A stretch of DNA of 64,000 bases from Vibrio cidicii (GCF_009763805.1 NZ_CP046804.1:1674001-1738000); one strand, 5' to 3'. Shown: positions 24,858 through 34,773, numbered from the stretch's first letter. Notes: generated by a model not told the origin, from the letters alone. Made by a program: numbers and translations.

Positions 24858-25994
24858 ATGAGCAATGACAATACCGAAGTTATTCAAAACTTCATCGACC
24901 AAACAAACAAAAAAGAAAAACAAAAGTTCAAGTTTTCGTTCTCCTACAACGATGAACTTATGAGTTTCATTTCACGAATAAAAGAAGATACAAATGGAGC
25001 ATTTAAAACCACAGGCTTGATAAACAAACTGATAAGAAATGAACCAATTACGATCTACAATTCAGAACACTTAGATCAGGAAATTGTCAAAACAATAAAC
25101 AAAGGTTCAACTGTAAAACGATTCAGCCAAAACGCTGCACAAATCAAACTGCATTTTTTAGCAGCGAATGATTTTCATGGTAAATCAAAAGACGTAGAAC
25201 TTGATCTAAAAGCTATGTCTTTAATCGAGTTCAATTCATTCATTTCTGAGTTAGTGAATAAGAAGAATTTCGTTTCGATTTTTAACAGATACAACAATCA
25301 ATCTTTTATCGATGTGTTGCTTGATAAAATCAGATTATGTTTAAGCTTTTACGACACAGATGTAATGAAAGGTTTAACGCTTGTGCCAATTACAAGCGAA
25401 GAAAAAAACAACTATTTGCGTGAGCTAAATCAGATCAAAAAAGCTGGAAACTTTAACAAGCGAACTTGCTGTTTTATCTATGACGTTGAAAAGCTAAATG
25501 AAGTGAAAAGAATCTCTCAATTCTCTCGACATCGACTAAGCAAAAACAAGCGAATGGCAACCGTCTATGAACAACTGGATGAGATGGTAAACGCTATGGA
25601 CAACATCAATGACGAAGAGAAAAGAGAAGTGTTAAACACACTCAAACTTTTGAAGCTTGGCTATGAACAAAACAACATCAATCCGAGCAATCCATTGTCA
25701 GCTTATGAACCAATCGAGAAGACCAATACAGAGATTGTAATCTGGTTACTTGAAAACATGACTTTGCAAAAACAGAGCATTGATAAAAGCAACACAACGG
25801 ACATTGAAGAGATGAACAAACTACTTTCTGAAATAAACAAGATTGTTAAAGATTGTAATATGTTCTGTAATGAAAACTCAAACGAAAATGAAATAAATAA
25901 ATTTCGTCTAAGAACAATCATCAAAGTCTGTTTGCAATTCAAAAAACTTGTTGAGTTTCTATCAAAAAGAATCGACAACAAACACCTAAATTAA
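24858..25994 (+). CDS. Hypothetical protein, 378 aa
   Basis: It starts 59 bases after the previous stop, with AAGGAAG before the ATG. Residues about 25-70 (SFSYNDELMSFISRIKEDTN, then KTTGLINKLIRNEPI) resemble the compact DNA-binding segments of relaxosome proteins, but I cannot assign a family. The rest is helical with long Glu/Lys/Asn-rich coiled-coil-like stretches. A terminator follows at 26001. Confidence 0.55.
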   Translation: MSNDNTEVIQNFIDQTNKKEKQKFKFSFSYNDELMSFISRIKEDTNGAFKTTGLINKLIRNEPITIYNSEHLDQEIVKTINKGSTVKRFSQNAAQIKLHFLAANDFHGKSKDVELDLKAMSLIEFNSFISELVNKKNFVSIFNRYNNQSFIDVLLDKIRLCLSFYDTDVMKGLTLVPITSEEKNNYLRELNQIKKAGNFNKRTCCFIYDVEKLNEVKRISQFSRHRLSKNKRMATVYEQLDEMVNAMDNINDEEKREVLNTLKLLKLGYEQNNINPSNPLSAYEPIEKTNTEIVIWLLENMTLQKQSIDKSNTTDIEEMNKLLSEINKIVKDCNMFCNENSNENEINKFRLRTIIKVCLQFKKLVEFLSKRIDNKHLN

Positions 25995-26000
25995 CAACCA

Positions 26001-26026
26001 AAAGATAAGTAGAGATACTTATCTTT
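26001..26026 (+). terminator. Terminator of the 24094-25994 operon
   Basis: Perfect 11-bp stem AAAGATAAGTA/TACTTATCTTT, loop of 4, T-run after. Confidence 0.85.
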
Positions 26027-26061
26027 TTCTTTTACCCCTTTCTATCTCAGGTCCAATCATT

Positions 26062-26089
26062 GACTCAAGTTTTTAATGTTATACAATTT
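26062..26089 (+). promoter_or_regulatory. Promoter of the 26121 operon
   Basis: TTGACT-N16-TACAAT, without the usual TGR before the -10. Confidence 0.55.
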
Positions 26090-26120
26090 TAAATATATAT
26101 AAAGTTTAAGGAAGTAAGTT

Positions 26121-26858
26121 ATGTCTATGAAAAATGATTTTCAAACACTCATTGATGATGCAATGGCAAAGTTTAGAATCGAACGATTCATTGCAATCCG
26201 TATCGATAATGAATTTATAGTTTCTGGATTCATTTCAAATCCAGAAGAACTTGAAGAAATAATCAAACCATCAGGATTATTGTTTCTTGATGAGTTCGAT
26301 ATAAAAGATGAACTTGCATATTATTTGTATAAAAGAGTTTATGAGCCACTTTACTTTAAAGAACATCAAAAAGATTTGTTCAAGCTTTGCGAAGTTATCA
26401 AAACAAAAAGCGGTATTTATCATTTACCAGCTTCTATAAAGAATGAAATTGAAGAACTTGCAAATGTCATTGAGCCACTTTCAGCAGAACAGTTCGTTGA
26501 TTTTATGATTCAGAATCACACAGAGCTTTGCAGTAAGGCAATTGAGCATTACGACCAGAGTTCAGATCCTTACTCTTCACTCACATTCATGACGAGAGTA
26601 AATCTTATGGACAAAGACGCAGTATGTCTTTGCCCAACTGACTCAGCTTACTTACAGCAGTTCGTCAAAGCGCATTACGACATAACGACTGAACAGAATT
26701 TACAAGCTTGGGAATCCGAGCGCGGCTTTTATATCAGCAATGGCGGTGATTTCATACCAGTGCTCAAAACACACGGCAAGAGCTACGTTGCTTTAAAGAA
26801 ACACAACATTTTAAACCACAACAAAAACGAAATAGAAAAGGAGTTTCTATATGTATAA
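26121..26858 (+). CDS. Hypothetical protein, 245 aa
   Basis: AAGGAAG precedes the ATG. A soluble alpha/beta protein with no motif I can name. The N-terminus (FRIERFIAIRIDNEFIVSGF) looks strand-rich and the middle helical. Its stop overlaps the next start by 8 bases (ATGTATAA), so the two are translationally coupled. Confidence 0.6.
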   Translation: MSMKNDFQTLIDDAMAKFRIERFIAIRIDNEFIVSGFISNPEELEEIIKPSGLLFLDEFDIKDELAYYLYKRVYEPLYFKEHQKDLFKLCEVIKTKSGIYHLPASIKNEIEELANVIEPLSAEQFVDFMIQNHTELCSKAIEHYDQSSDPYSSLTFMTRVNLMDKDAVCLCPTDSAYLQQFVKAHYDITTEQNLQAWESERGFYISNGGDFIPVLKTHGKSYVALKKHNILNHNKNEIEKEFLYV

Positions 26859-28410
26859 CAGAGATATAAAGATGCTGGCGCATCTAAACAAAATGGATCA
26901 GACATTCAAACAAATAAGCTTTGCTTTTCTTAGTGACAGAACGCTTGACGATTTTCACAATCGTATACGATTCGATTTACACGAGTTTAAAGAGTTTTAC
27001 GCTCAGACGCTGATCGACGTATTGACAGTTAAAGCGTATTTAGAAGCTGATGGTAAAGAATCATACCTAACGCCTATCAAAGCAGACATACAGCTTTTAC
27101 ACACTTTTGCTAACCACTGCTTCAAATGGATCGATGCTGTTGAGCAACTGATGAACATCGAGAATGATGTTCTTAAAAAAAATAACTGGAAATTGCCTTT
27201 ATCCAAGGCTGATCTAATCACAGTAGATAGAAAAGCCACTACACCATTTAGCTTTGTTGAGCATTACGCGCATTTGTCATACATAGATAAAGAAAAAGCC
27301 GTGTTCTTTCATCTTGCGATGGACAACGGCATCATCCTAAACAAGCTGAAACAAGTCATTGTGGTATGTCATAACGAAATCGTGAACTACATGGATTATC
27401 TGTCAGTTGCTGCTCAAAAATCTTGCTTGTCGCACGTACAGGAAAACAAGAACAACAAACAAGCAAACATGGAAATTGGCTACTACTTATACCGCGAAAT
27501 CATTGACTTTGACGACATAAACATTGAACCTGAAATATCATTAAAGGTGGTAAAAATGCAAGCTAACATACTGACTTTTAGACAAAAAACACCTTTACAG
27601 AAGCGCGTTGAAGAAATCGAATATGATTTTGAGTGGCTGATGGACATTTACAACTACCGTGAGTATCTAATACCAGCTTTTGAAGAAGATACGCAGCTTG
27701 TTTTCGCACACGCAGCTTATCACATACAGTTTATCAATGACTTAGTTAAACTGTGTATCGAGAACATCTTTCTGCCAATAGCTTATACAAGCGATATCAC
27801 CCCAACTAACGACATTAGCGAAGAGATGGAAGATCTGGTTGAAGAAGCGTGGTATGTGTTCAAGTGCATCAAACACATATACTTTATTATGCGTAAGTAT
27901 TCGCAAATCGTTTCTGACATTGAGTTCGACAAGATCTCTTGGTCTTTTCATGAAGAAGTAAGACAGATTGATGAGATTAAATTCTACGATAGAAAAATCG
28001 AAGATAAGTTGTGGTTCTGTTTGTTAGATGATTGGAAAGTCGTTGAGCACATGAAAAGAAAGGAAAGTGACAAACGTGGTTTGTACTATCTGAATCGTGG
28101 ATACGAAGGGAATTATGATGTTGAAGTGTATATCTTCCGTTTAATGATGCTTTTGAAAAAAGTATCGAAAACGGTAGGACATTGTAACTTAACAGCGCAC
28201 GATGTTGATCATGTCGAAAATGTTTATGATAAAATTTCTGTTCAAAAAGCGCATAAGATACAAGATCTGTCAATGACTATAAGAGATTCGATTATCAGAG
28301 ATAATCAAGAAGTGCAGTATGAAAAAGTTCTTGATCTGTATTATGTAGCGATGGAATATGAAAAATCAGATATTGCAAACTTTACAAAAATTACTAATAA
28401 CGACAAATAA
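26851..28410 (+). CDS. Hypothetical protein, 519 aa
   Basis: It starts inside the end of the previous gene, with AGGAG well spaced. A long helical, soluble protein with many aromatic residues and no transmembrane helix or catalytic motif visible. Second member of a two-gene operon. Its last codons contain a degenerate TTGCAA dyad (28373-28387). The family is not recognised. Confidence 0.6.
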   Translation: MYNRDIKMLAHLNKMDQTFKQISFAFLSDRTLDDFHNRIRFDLHEFKEFYAQTLIDVLTVKAYLEADGKESYLTPIKADIQLLHTFANHCFKWIDAVEQLMNIENDVLKKNNWKLPLSKADLITVDRKATTPFSFVEHYAHLSYIDKEKAVFFHLAMDNGIILNKLKQVIVVCHNEIVNYMDYLSVAAQKSCLSHVQENKNNKQANMEIGYYLYREIIDFDDINIEPEISLKVVKMQANILTFRQKTPLQKRVEEIEYDFEWLMDIYNYREYLIPAFEEDTQLVFAHAAYHIQFINDLVKLCIENIFLPIAYTSDITPTNDISEEMEDLVEEAWYVFKCIKHIYFIMRKYSQIVSDIEFDKISWSFHEEVRQIDEIKFYDRKIEDKLWFCLLDDWKVVEHMKRKESDKRGLYYLNRGYEGNYDVEVYIFRLMMLLKKVSKTVGHCNLTAHDVDHVENVYDKISVQKAHKIQDLSMTIRDSIIRDNQEVQYEKVLDLYYVAMEYEKSDIANFTKITNNDK

Positions 28411-28413
28411 AGA

Positions 28414-28446
28414 AAAAACACCCTAACTTTTGATTAGAGTGTTTTT
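28414..28446. terminator. Bidirectional terminator
   Basis: AAAAACACCCTAA/TTAGAGTGTTTTT with T-runs on both sides, between convergent genes. Confidence 0.75.
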
Positions 28447-28544
28447 AATACTTCTGAATATTCACTGATAAACTCCTAATTAAAACATATAACTACTCTA
28501 CAAGCATTTCACTTGCGAATTTGTTTTACTTCAACAGAAGTTTT

Positions 28545-28700
28545 TTACCAGAAAATACCAGTTTGTGTCCACATGTACGCACCATACACCATTGCCCAAG
28601 CAAACATTGCAGGAACAAGTCCCATACTTCCGCACATCATACGAATGTGTGATACAATTACTGCACCAATTCCGCTTAATATACCATGAATCAACCACAT
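28545..28700 (-). CDS. Small hydrophobic membrane protein, 51 aa
   Basis: ATG at 28700 with AGAGGAAA upstream. Two membrane helices can be seen, LIHGILSGIGAVIVSHI (about 3-19) and VPAMFAWAMVYGAYMW (about 29-44), separated by a short MMCGSMG turn. Met- and Gly-rich. It has its own promoter at 28773-28801. Too short for a family call. Holin-like or pilin-like roles are possible but unsupported. Confidence 0.6.
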   Translation of the reverse strand: MWLIHGILSGIGAVIVSHIRMMCGSMGLVPAMFAWAMVYGAYMWTQTGIFW

Positions 28701-28772
28701 AATTATTTCCTCTCTCTTAAATTTAATTGTTTATTTGTAACCTTGTTAAATATATAACTTATCTTATTTCAT

Positions 28773-28801
28773 ATTTTATCAGGACCAATAATTAAAATCA
28801 A
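28773..28801 (-). promoter_or_regulatory. Promoter of the 28700 gene
   Basis: TTGATT, 17 bp ending TGA, TAAAAT. Confidence 0.6.
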
Positions 28802-28859
28802 CTTTTTTAATTATTGTCAATCAAAAATATATTTATCTATTTAATTTTATGGCAAGGCT

Positions 28860-29606
28860 TTAATGAAAAGCCTTCCATGATATAAACTTGTCGAAACTTT
28901 TTATTTCTGTTTCATCTTCGAGTTTAATTTTCACTAAATCTTTTTTTGTATCAATTTCAATTCCGAATTTCGAATTATTCAATTTGTTTACCACATTTTT
29001 AAGACCAACCATTCTTTTTTGATCTAATCGAGTGTAGTCAGAATTGCTTAATCCTATCTCATTCATCAATCTACCTGTTTTTTTGTCAGTCGAATGCGAA
29101 ATTAGTAAAACAGATTTTCTAATAACTTCAATCAGCACCTCTTCTTCGCTCAGAATGTTTTGTTCTTTTTTCATCTCAGGGCAACCATTCAAAACCCACT
29201 CAATGAGATGTACTACAAAGCGACTTTTGTTTGCTGGCAACATATTGAGTTTAACTGTGTCAGCAAAAAAAGCATCGAAACCATCTGGCATTTTAACTGA
29301 ATATTTCAGCTTGTTTCCACTTGCCATCTCTAAAGTTTTTGGTGCAAAAACTGCTTCTGATTCTTGTCCAATTTTCAATAATGCGCTTATGGCATCTTGA
29401 ATTGTCTCTTCATCGTGTAGCTGTGAAGTGATAATTCTTTTTACCAAACTTTCTGGATAAGTTAGAGACATAAACTTTGAATTTTCTTTAATTTCTGTTT
29501 CCTTTAAAGAAATAGCTTCTTTCTCTTGTGTCTCAGAAGTTGCTACAACTGCACCTTCCAATTTCATATCATCGCTTAAAAAACTTAAGTCAAAATTATC
29601 TGTCAT
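28860..29606 (-). CDS. Partner of ParA-like ATPase (possible ParB-type adaptor)
   Basis: A 248-aa protein starting 4 bases after the ParA-like stop, so part of the same operon. It does not look like a classic ParB (no ParB/Srx box seen). The middle (VKLNMLPANKSRFVVHLIEW) could be a ribbon-helix-helix or helix-turn-helix segment, and the disordered acidic N-terminus (about 50 aa) could contact the ATPase. Partition operons usually encode the DNA-binding adaptor just after parA, which is the main ground for this call. Confidence 0.4.
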   Translation of the reverse strand: MTDNFDLSFLSDDMKLEGAVVATSETQEKEAISLKETEIKENSKFMSLTYPESLVKRIITSQLHDEETIQDAISALLKIGQESEAVFAPKTLEMASGNKLKYSVKMPDGFDAFFADTVKLNMLPANKSRFVVHLIEWVLNGCPEMKKEQNILSEEEVLIEVIRKSVLLISHSTDKKTGRLMNEIGLSNSDYTRLDQKRMVGLKNVVNKLNNSKFGIEIDTKKDLVKIKLEDETEIKSFDKFISWKAFH

Positions 29607-29610
29607 TGTC

Positions 29611-30675
29611 TTATCTCCCTTTTACTAACAATTCGTATTTGTTTGATGTATATCCGCCCAGAACGCTTTTAATCAGATCAGTTAAAAACTCTTGAAACTC
29701 TGGATGTTTCTCTACTGTTTTAATTCGACCAATGCTGTGACCTTGCTCTTTTGCTTCTTCTCTTGTCGTTAAGTAACTCAAACCGCGCTTTTTTAGTTCA
29801 TTAAACTGAACAAAGGGAAGAATAAGAAAGTTAATCTTTATATCGAACTCATCTTCTAATTTCTTCAATTCAGATACTGTTTTTCTTGCATCTCTAATGT
29901 TTAGCGTACCTTGAAAATTTTTCGAGTATACGTATGTGTAAGTGATTTTCTTCTTTTTTGCTACTCTCATCGCTTCTTTTTTTGCTTTATTAAAACCTTC
30001 AAGGGGAATCTTAGATACGTCATAGCCATGCTTTGTTAGAAAACGTTTAGTTAATTCAACATTTACATTTTCCATATCTCGAATAGCTTTTAATGCATTG
30101 ATTTTTGAATCTAAATCATTCGCCAACTCAACAGTGATAAAAGCGTTTGTACTGTCTTTAGCAATATCATCTGTATCAATTTGATTTACACCGCCAGCGA
30201 TATCATATATTAGATAGTCAATTTTCGTTTCAACATCATTTTCAGTTCTTTTTAAATAAAAAGTGTTGTTTAAATCATTGTCATCTAATTTTTTATTATT
30301 CTTCTTGAAGTGCTCAACAAGTCTTTCGTCTGCTAAAAGATTGCGTTTAATGTCGCTATTTATCTTTGTCGTTGTTTTTTTAGATGCATCTTGAACGGCA
30401 ATGCTTGTGAAGTTTGTACTGTTAGGAAATTGTGTATTGCAGTATTCTTCTGTAAACAATCTCATTGCACCTTCATTAACGTCTGCCGTAACGTGTGTAA
30501 TGTTTAATTTTTGTTTAGTATGTGCAATTGCGCTTGCTGCACATAGAGCAACAACTGATTTTCCTACACCGCCTTTACCACTTTGTACAACTATCGTTGT
30601 TGTTGAATCATTCTTAACTTCTAAATCATCAACTTCTTTTTTAGTTAACAATTTTATTGATTTATTATTTGTCAT
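29611..30675 (-). CDS. parA: ParA/MinD-family ATPase
   Basis: A deviant Walker A motif, SGKGGVGKS, is at residues 32-40, followed by a switch/Walker B region (IDYLIYDIAGG) near 158-168. This is typical of ParA-type ATPases that move plasmid DNA on the nucleoid. At 354 aa it is of normal size. The C-terminal third is very basic (KKAKKEAMRVAKKKKITY), suitable for nonspecific DNA binding. It could also serve transfer, as ParA relatives do in some conjugation systems. The promoter at 30729 has a TTGCAA dyad directly upstream. Confidence 0.75.
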   Translation of the reverse strand: MTNNKSIKLLTKKEVDDLEVKNDSTTTIVVQSGKGGVGKSVVALCAASAIAHTKQKLNITHVTADVNEGAMRLFTEEYCNTQFPNSTNFTSIAVQDASKKTTTKINSDIKRNLLADERLVEHFKKNNKKLDDNDLNNTFYLKRTENDVETKIDYLIYDIAGGVNQIDTDDIAKDSTNAFITVELANDLDSKINALKAIRDMENVNVELTKRFLTKHGYDVSKIPLEGFNKAKKEAMRVAKKKKITYTYVYSKNFQGTLNIRDARKTVSELKKLEDEFDIKINFLILPFVQFNELKKRGLSYLTTREEAKEQGHSIGRIKTVEKHPEFQEFLTDLIKSVLGGYTSNKYELLVKGR

Positions 30676-30728
30676 GTCTAATTCCTTTCTTAATGTTTTA
30701 GATAATTATTTCTTATCTATATAATTTT

Positions 30729-30756
30729 AGATTACAAGGACCTTAAACTTTGTCAA
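30729..30756 (-). promoter_or_regulatory. Promoter of the parA operon
   Basis: TTGACA-N16-TAATCT. Confidence 0.65.
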
Positions 30757-30765
30757 TAGTATTTT

Positions 30766-30780
30766 TTGCAAAACTTGCAA
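30766..30780. repeat. TTGCAA-N3-TTGCAA dyad element
   Basis: TTGCAA-AAC-TTGCAA, exact copy with T-run on the left and A-run on the right, 9 bp upstream of the parA -35 box. It is thus in operator or centromere position. Confidence 0.8.
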
Positions 30781-30888
30781 AAAATCATAAACGCTTAATT
30801 TATCACTTTAAATTGCACAAAATATTTTTTAATTTAAATTACGAAATATTAAAAATATAGAAATTAACAAATATTATTTTCACGATTT

Positions 30889-30916
30889 TTGCAAATAATT
30901 TTAAAAATGATATACA
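30889..30916 (+). promoter_or_regulatory. Promoter of the relaxase-like gene
   Basis: TTGCAA-N16-TATACA with TGA before the -10. The region between the two divergent promoters is AT-rich without other signals. Confidence 0.6.
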
Positions 30917-30952
30917 TAATATTAGATATAAAATTTTTAGGAGAAAAATATT

Positions 30953-33595
30953 ATGCTATCAAAAGAGTATAAAAAAAGTGTTTGGGCTGTGAGCCCTATC
31001 GCAGAACATATCTATTATTGGATTAGAAAAAAGAATGGAAAAAGATTTGATGCGGAAAGAGCTATCTTTGTCAGTAACATAAAAGAATTAGAATCGTTTA
31101 ATGACATGCTTGAACTTCGCGGAAACAAACTTAGTCCGTCTGAATTAGAAAAAGAATGTCAAAAGTATACAAGAGACGTTTTAGATCATTGGCAACAAAA
31201 GTTTGCTGGCGCAAGGAAATGGAGCAAAATGGACGAAAACAACGAATGCCATGAACTAACTTCAAGAACGGTAACAAAGTCATCAACAGTTGGCGGCAAA
31301 AGCGTTAGTAAAACAGAAGCAATCCCCTATTTGCCAGTGCGTTTTGGATCGCACCGTCTTGATGATATTGTAACTCAGCGCATACGCGATACTGCTTTCA
31401 ATCATTACAAAAATCTGTCTGCTACAGATAAGTCAACTTTGAACGTATTCAGTAAAGAAGAGTATGCCCGTTGGATGATCAAAGACTTTCTGATTTTGTG
31501 GGCGAAAGATTTCGAGAAAGAATTTCACAACGCTTGTAAAGCAGAACAAAACAAGAAAACGAAAAAGCACAAAATCAAAACAAAAATCTCTGATGTTGAG
31601 TTAATGATGAATATCCATATAGATATTGATTGGAAAACAGGTGCTCACATACATTATGCTGCATCACCTTTCGATCCAACTACTGGACTATTCTCTTCAC
31701 CTAAAAATTACGTTGATATCTACAAGAAAATTGGTGTGAAGTTAGAGAAGAAATACTCATACAAAAGTAAGAGTAAAAGACTGTACAAGTTCATAGAAGA
31801 AGGCGTTGCGATAGGTGCTGTAAAACAAATCTCGAATGATCTAAAAGAAGAAGCAGTGTTAGACATCATCGACAACCCTACACTTCTTAACGTAGATAAA
31901 ATTCGAAAGAACTACATTAAGAACAATGGTTACGATTGCGACATCGATGATCAGCTTCAAGTCGATAAGTTCTTTGACGACTTGGATAAAAACGAAGAAG
32001 CAAAATCAGCCTATGAAGAGACTGTGAAGAAAGAAGCGGAAGCTGTCTATGAAAAACGCAAAGAAGAAGTATCACGAATCGTCAGTAAAGCCCTTAAAAA
32101 CAACATTGTTGACTACGACAAGTTACAACAAGAGCTTAAAGAACAAGGCGTAGAGATAGATTTTGGCTTTGATCATGAAAAAGACACGAACTGTCATTTC
32201 GACAAGAAAAAAGACGTTGAACACATCTTTGAATTCACTGATTTAAAAACAGGCATCAAGTTCAACAACGCAAGCTTTAAGGGTGATACTCGAAGCAAAG
32301 TTAAACGTTTTGCAAGTTCGTACAACGAGCGCAATCAGCTTCAACATGAAATCAATAAGTCGTTCAAGACGAAGCAAGAGCGATTGCCCTATGACGTTGA
32401 CAGTATTCAAACTGTTCTTGCTCATAACATGCGCATGACAAAAGCCGCTATGAATCATGAGCTGTCTCTTGCGCCTTACTCGAACGAAGAAGCAACTGCT
32501 ATAAGAAGGAAGCATTTCGAAACTTACATGCAGATGTGTTTAGAAAGTGGCATCTTAGTTAACTTGAACAAGCAAGGCAATTTGACGTATCACAAGATAA
32601 ATAAGAACCGCAAAAAGAATAATGGTGAAAATACGGATTGGTTCGAATCAGGAAAAGCACAAGCGGATTATAGTGCTTTCAAGTATAAATCAAGTTGGTT
32701 TACGGAAGATTTGCGCGGCAAGGACATTAAAGAGCTGTTTGAACTTGATGATGAAACTATCATACGCTTGAATTTGACTTGGGTGATGGATGCGTTCCCT
32801 GCTCGATTTATGCAGTACAAAGTTGCATTTATGAGTAACAATAAGAACATTCTTGAAAAGATGAATCAAAACGCTGATACGAAGTCGTTTTTACTATTGT
32901 CGATACAGAAAAACTATGACTATCGCAAACTTGAACAACGTTCAACTTATGATGGCGGTTATTACATTTATAGCATTAGGAATGAACAACCGACTGTTTA
33001 CTTTAAGCCAAGCGACGATTCATCATTCGATGTTCTGTTCCAGCCGTTCCAAGCGCGAAGTGCTGCGATGGATACGTGGGCGCATACTCAAAAAGAAGTG
33101 TTGGAGAATCTTGATAATCAGGATTACGGAACGTCATTTTACGCTAAGGATGGAAAAGTCTGTGATTTTCTAAGAACGATGTACGTGGAGAGAGCGTTCT
33201 GCCCTAACAACGATATGCGCAGTCGTATTGAAGTTCGAAATGGATTTGATGAGCGTACCGTTGAATTTATGCAGAAAAAATTCGACACATTGATTGAAAA
33301 AGCGGAAGCGTCTATCGATAAAGCGATAAACACTCCTAACAAAAATTCATTCAATTTTACAAACCTACATGGCGCGTTTGTGTTGAGTAATGAAGAGTTT
33401 GATGGTGTTTTAAGAGCACGATACGAAGACTTTTTGAACCGCTCTATCGTCAAACTTGAACAAGCTGGATTTACTGATCTGACTATGAACGGCATAATTT
33501 TAGAAGATTATGTTCGCAAGAATGAAAAGAGAATCGAAAGCTTACGTGAAAGTAAAACTTCAACACTCAGTTCAAACAACAAACCAAAGCTTTAA
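30953..33595 (+). CDS. Possible HUH-type relaxase / DNA-processing protein, 880 aa
   Basis: Near residues 222-237 stands NIHIDIDWKTGAHIHY: a first His, an acidic pair, then HIH. This is the layout of relaxase motif III (HxD...HxH), in which three His hold the metal for strand nicking. Tyrosines near the N-terminus (EHIYYW) could act as nucleophile, but this is not shown. The long rest is charged and helical with a coiled-coil-like part (about 340-400). GGAG precedes the ATG. The size fits relaxases with extra domains. No other relaxase is visible in the window. Confidence 0.4.
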   Translation: MLSKEYKKSVWAVSPIAEHIYYWIRKKNGKRFDAERAIFVSNIKELESFNDMLELRGNKLSPSELEKECQKYTRDVLDHWQQKFAGARKWSKMDENNECHELTSRTVTKSSTVGGKSVSKTEAIPYLPVRFGSHRLDDIVTQRIRDTAFNHYKNLSATDKSTLNVFSKEEYARWMIKDFLILWAKDFEKEFHNACKAEQNKKTKKHKIKTKISDVELMMNIHIDIDWKTGAHIHYAASPFDPTTGLFSSPKNYVDIYKKIGVKLEKKYSYKSKSKRLYKFIEEGVAIGAVKQISNDLKEEAVLDIIDNPTLLNVDKIRKNYIKNNGYDCDIDDQLQVDKFFDDLDKNEEAKSAYEETVKKEAEAVYEKRKEEVSRIVSKALKNNIVDYDKLQQELKEQGVEIDFGFDHEKDTNCHFDKKKDVEHIFEFTDLKTGIKFNNASFKGDTRSKVKRFASSYNERNQLQHEINKSFKTKQERLPYDVDSIQTVLAHNMRMTKAAMNHELSLAPYSNEEATAIRRKHFETYMQMCLESGILVNLNKQGNLTYHKINKNRKKNNGENTDWFESGKAQADYSAFKYKSSWFTEDLRGKDIKELFELDDETIIRLNLTWVMDAFPARFMQYKVAFMSNNKNILEKMNQNADTKSFLLLSIQKNYDYRKLEQRSTYDGGYYIYSIRNEQPTVYFKPSDDSSFDVLFQPFQARSAAMDTWAHTQKEVLENLDNQDYGTSFYAKDGKVCDFLRTMYVERAFCPNNDMRSRIEVRNGFDERTVEFMQKKFDTLIEKAEASIDKAINTPNKNSFNFTNLHGAFVLSNEEFDGVLRARYEDFLNRSIVKLEQAGFTDLTMNGIILEDYVRKNEKRIESLRESKTSTLSSNNKPKL

Positions 33596-33609
33596 ACCAG
33601 AAATTGAAA

Positions 33610-33634
33610 GAACCTCGATAGAGGTTCTTTTTTT
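33610..33634. terminator. Bidirectional terminator
   Basis: AAAGAACCTC/GAGGTTCTTT with a 4-base loop and eight T, between convergent stops at 33595 and 33634. Confidence 0.85.
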
Positions 33635-34701
33635 TAATGTTTTCCTTCTCGCATATTCGACGCGATAATCACATCTAAGTCATGTTGTACGCCTTTTATA
33701 TAATAATCACAGAGAATCTTTGAATATAGCTCTATCAAGTCTCTGCGAGCGTTAGCGTTGCTGATGTATTGCGCTAAATCATCGTTGATTTTGTTGAAGA
33801 AGTTGTTTATCGCGTTAGCGATTAATGTCTTGTTCGTGTCATACGCTGAAATACGGGGATTGGTATAGTCGTAGATCAGCACATCCAGACCATCAAGTTC
33901 TTGGTAAAGGGCTTTTGTCAGAAACTCAGCCGCAGGTCTACCAAGAATTGTTTTACAGCGCATAGCTTTAAACTGTTCAACTACTTCTTGAGCATCGTGT
34001 AGTGGCTTGATGTGTTGCCCTGAAACCCCATACATAAACGCTTCTTTAAAATGCGTGAACGTGGGTAATTCGCTTGTTCTAAACGCTTTTTTATACTTTT
34101 TGTTTATGTGTAACACTAAGCTTTGAATAGTTGATTCGCTTAGATTTACAGCGTCCCCACTTTTGACGAACTTCTTGTCTTTTTTCACAACTGCATAGTA
34201 GTTGCTGATCAGTCCTTTGTTCTTTGTTTCGAACTGCAAAATCAAACCGAGCGCGTAATCTAAGTCGTTTTTTAGCTCATCTAAAAGTCTGTTGTTCAGA
34301 GCCTTTGTCTCTTCAATTTCTTTAATCAGTGCTTCATCAACTTTTAGTCTGAACATTGAATTGACAGGTAAGTTTCGGATCTTCCCACTACTTGCAGAAA
34401 ACTTTATCAGACCATCTACGACACTTGATTCGATTGACACAGATTCTGGTTGTTCAAGCTCTATCGGTTCACCGTTCGTGAATACAATCTCTTGCCCTGC
34501 TATCGCTTCTAAGTTTTTCAATGCAGATTTAAGCTTTTTATCAAAATCAAGTGAACCCTTATGTTTTTCAAGCTGTTTTGGTAATTTAATCATATAGATT
34601 TTGTCGTTTGCTTCTTTAAACTCACAACCTTTGAACTGAATGTTTAATCTTTTCTCAGATTCTATTTTTTGATTTAATTCGAACAATGTTAATTTCTTCA
34701 T
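33634..34701 (-). CDS. Hypothetical protein, 355 aa
   Basis: AAGGA precedes the ATG. A soluble, helical and basic protein. I see no catalytic motif, Cys pairs or membrane helix. It is convergent with the relaxase-like gene and has its own promoter. The family is not recognised. Confidence 0.6.
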   Translation of the reverse strand: MKKLTLFELNQKIESEKRLNIQFKGCEFKEANDKIYMIKLPKQLEKHKGSLDFDKKLKSALKNLEAIAGQEIVFTNGEPIELEQPESVSIESSVVDGLIKFSASSGKIRNLPVNSMFRLKVDEALIKEIEETKALNNRLLDELKNDLDYALGLILQFETKNKGLISNYYAVVKKDKKFVKSGDAVNLSESTIQSLVLHINKKYKKAFRTSELPTFTHFKEAFMYGVSGQHIKPLHDAQEVVEQFKAMRCKTILGRPAAEFLTKALYQELDGLDVLIYDYTNPRISAYDTNKTLIANAINNFFNKINDDLAQYISNANARRDLIELYSKILCDYYIKGVQHDLDVIIASNMREGKH

Positions 34702-34737
34702 TTTTATTCCTTAAAAATTATATTTATTATTACTTTA

Positions 34738-34765
34738 TCTATACCACTTATTATTGTTTAATCAA
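34738..34765 (-). promoter_or_regulatory. Promoter of the 34701 gene
   Basis: TTGATT-N16-TATAGA with TGG before the -10. Its back overlaps the start of the divergent promoter at 34774. Confidence 0.65.
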
Positions 34766-34773
34766 TCAAATTG

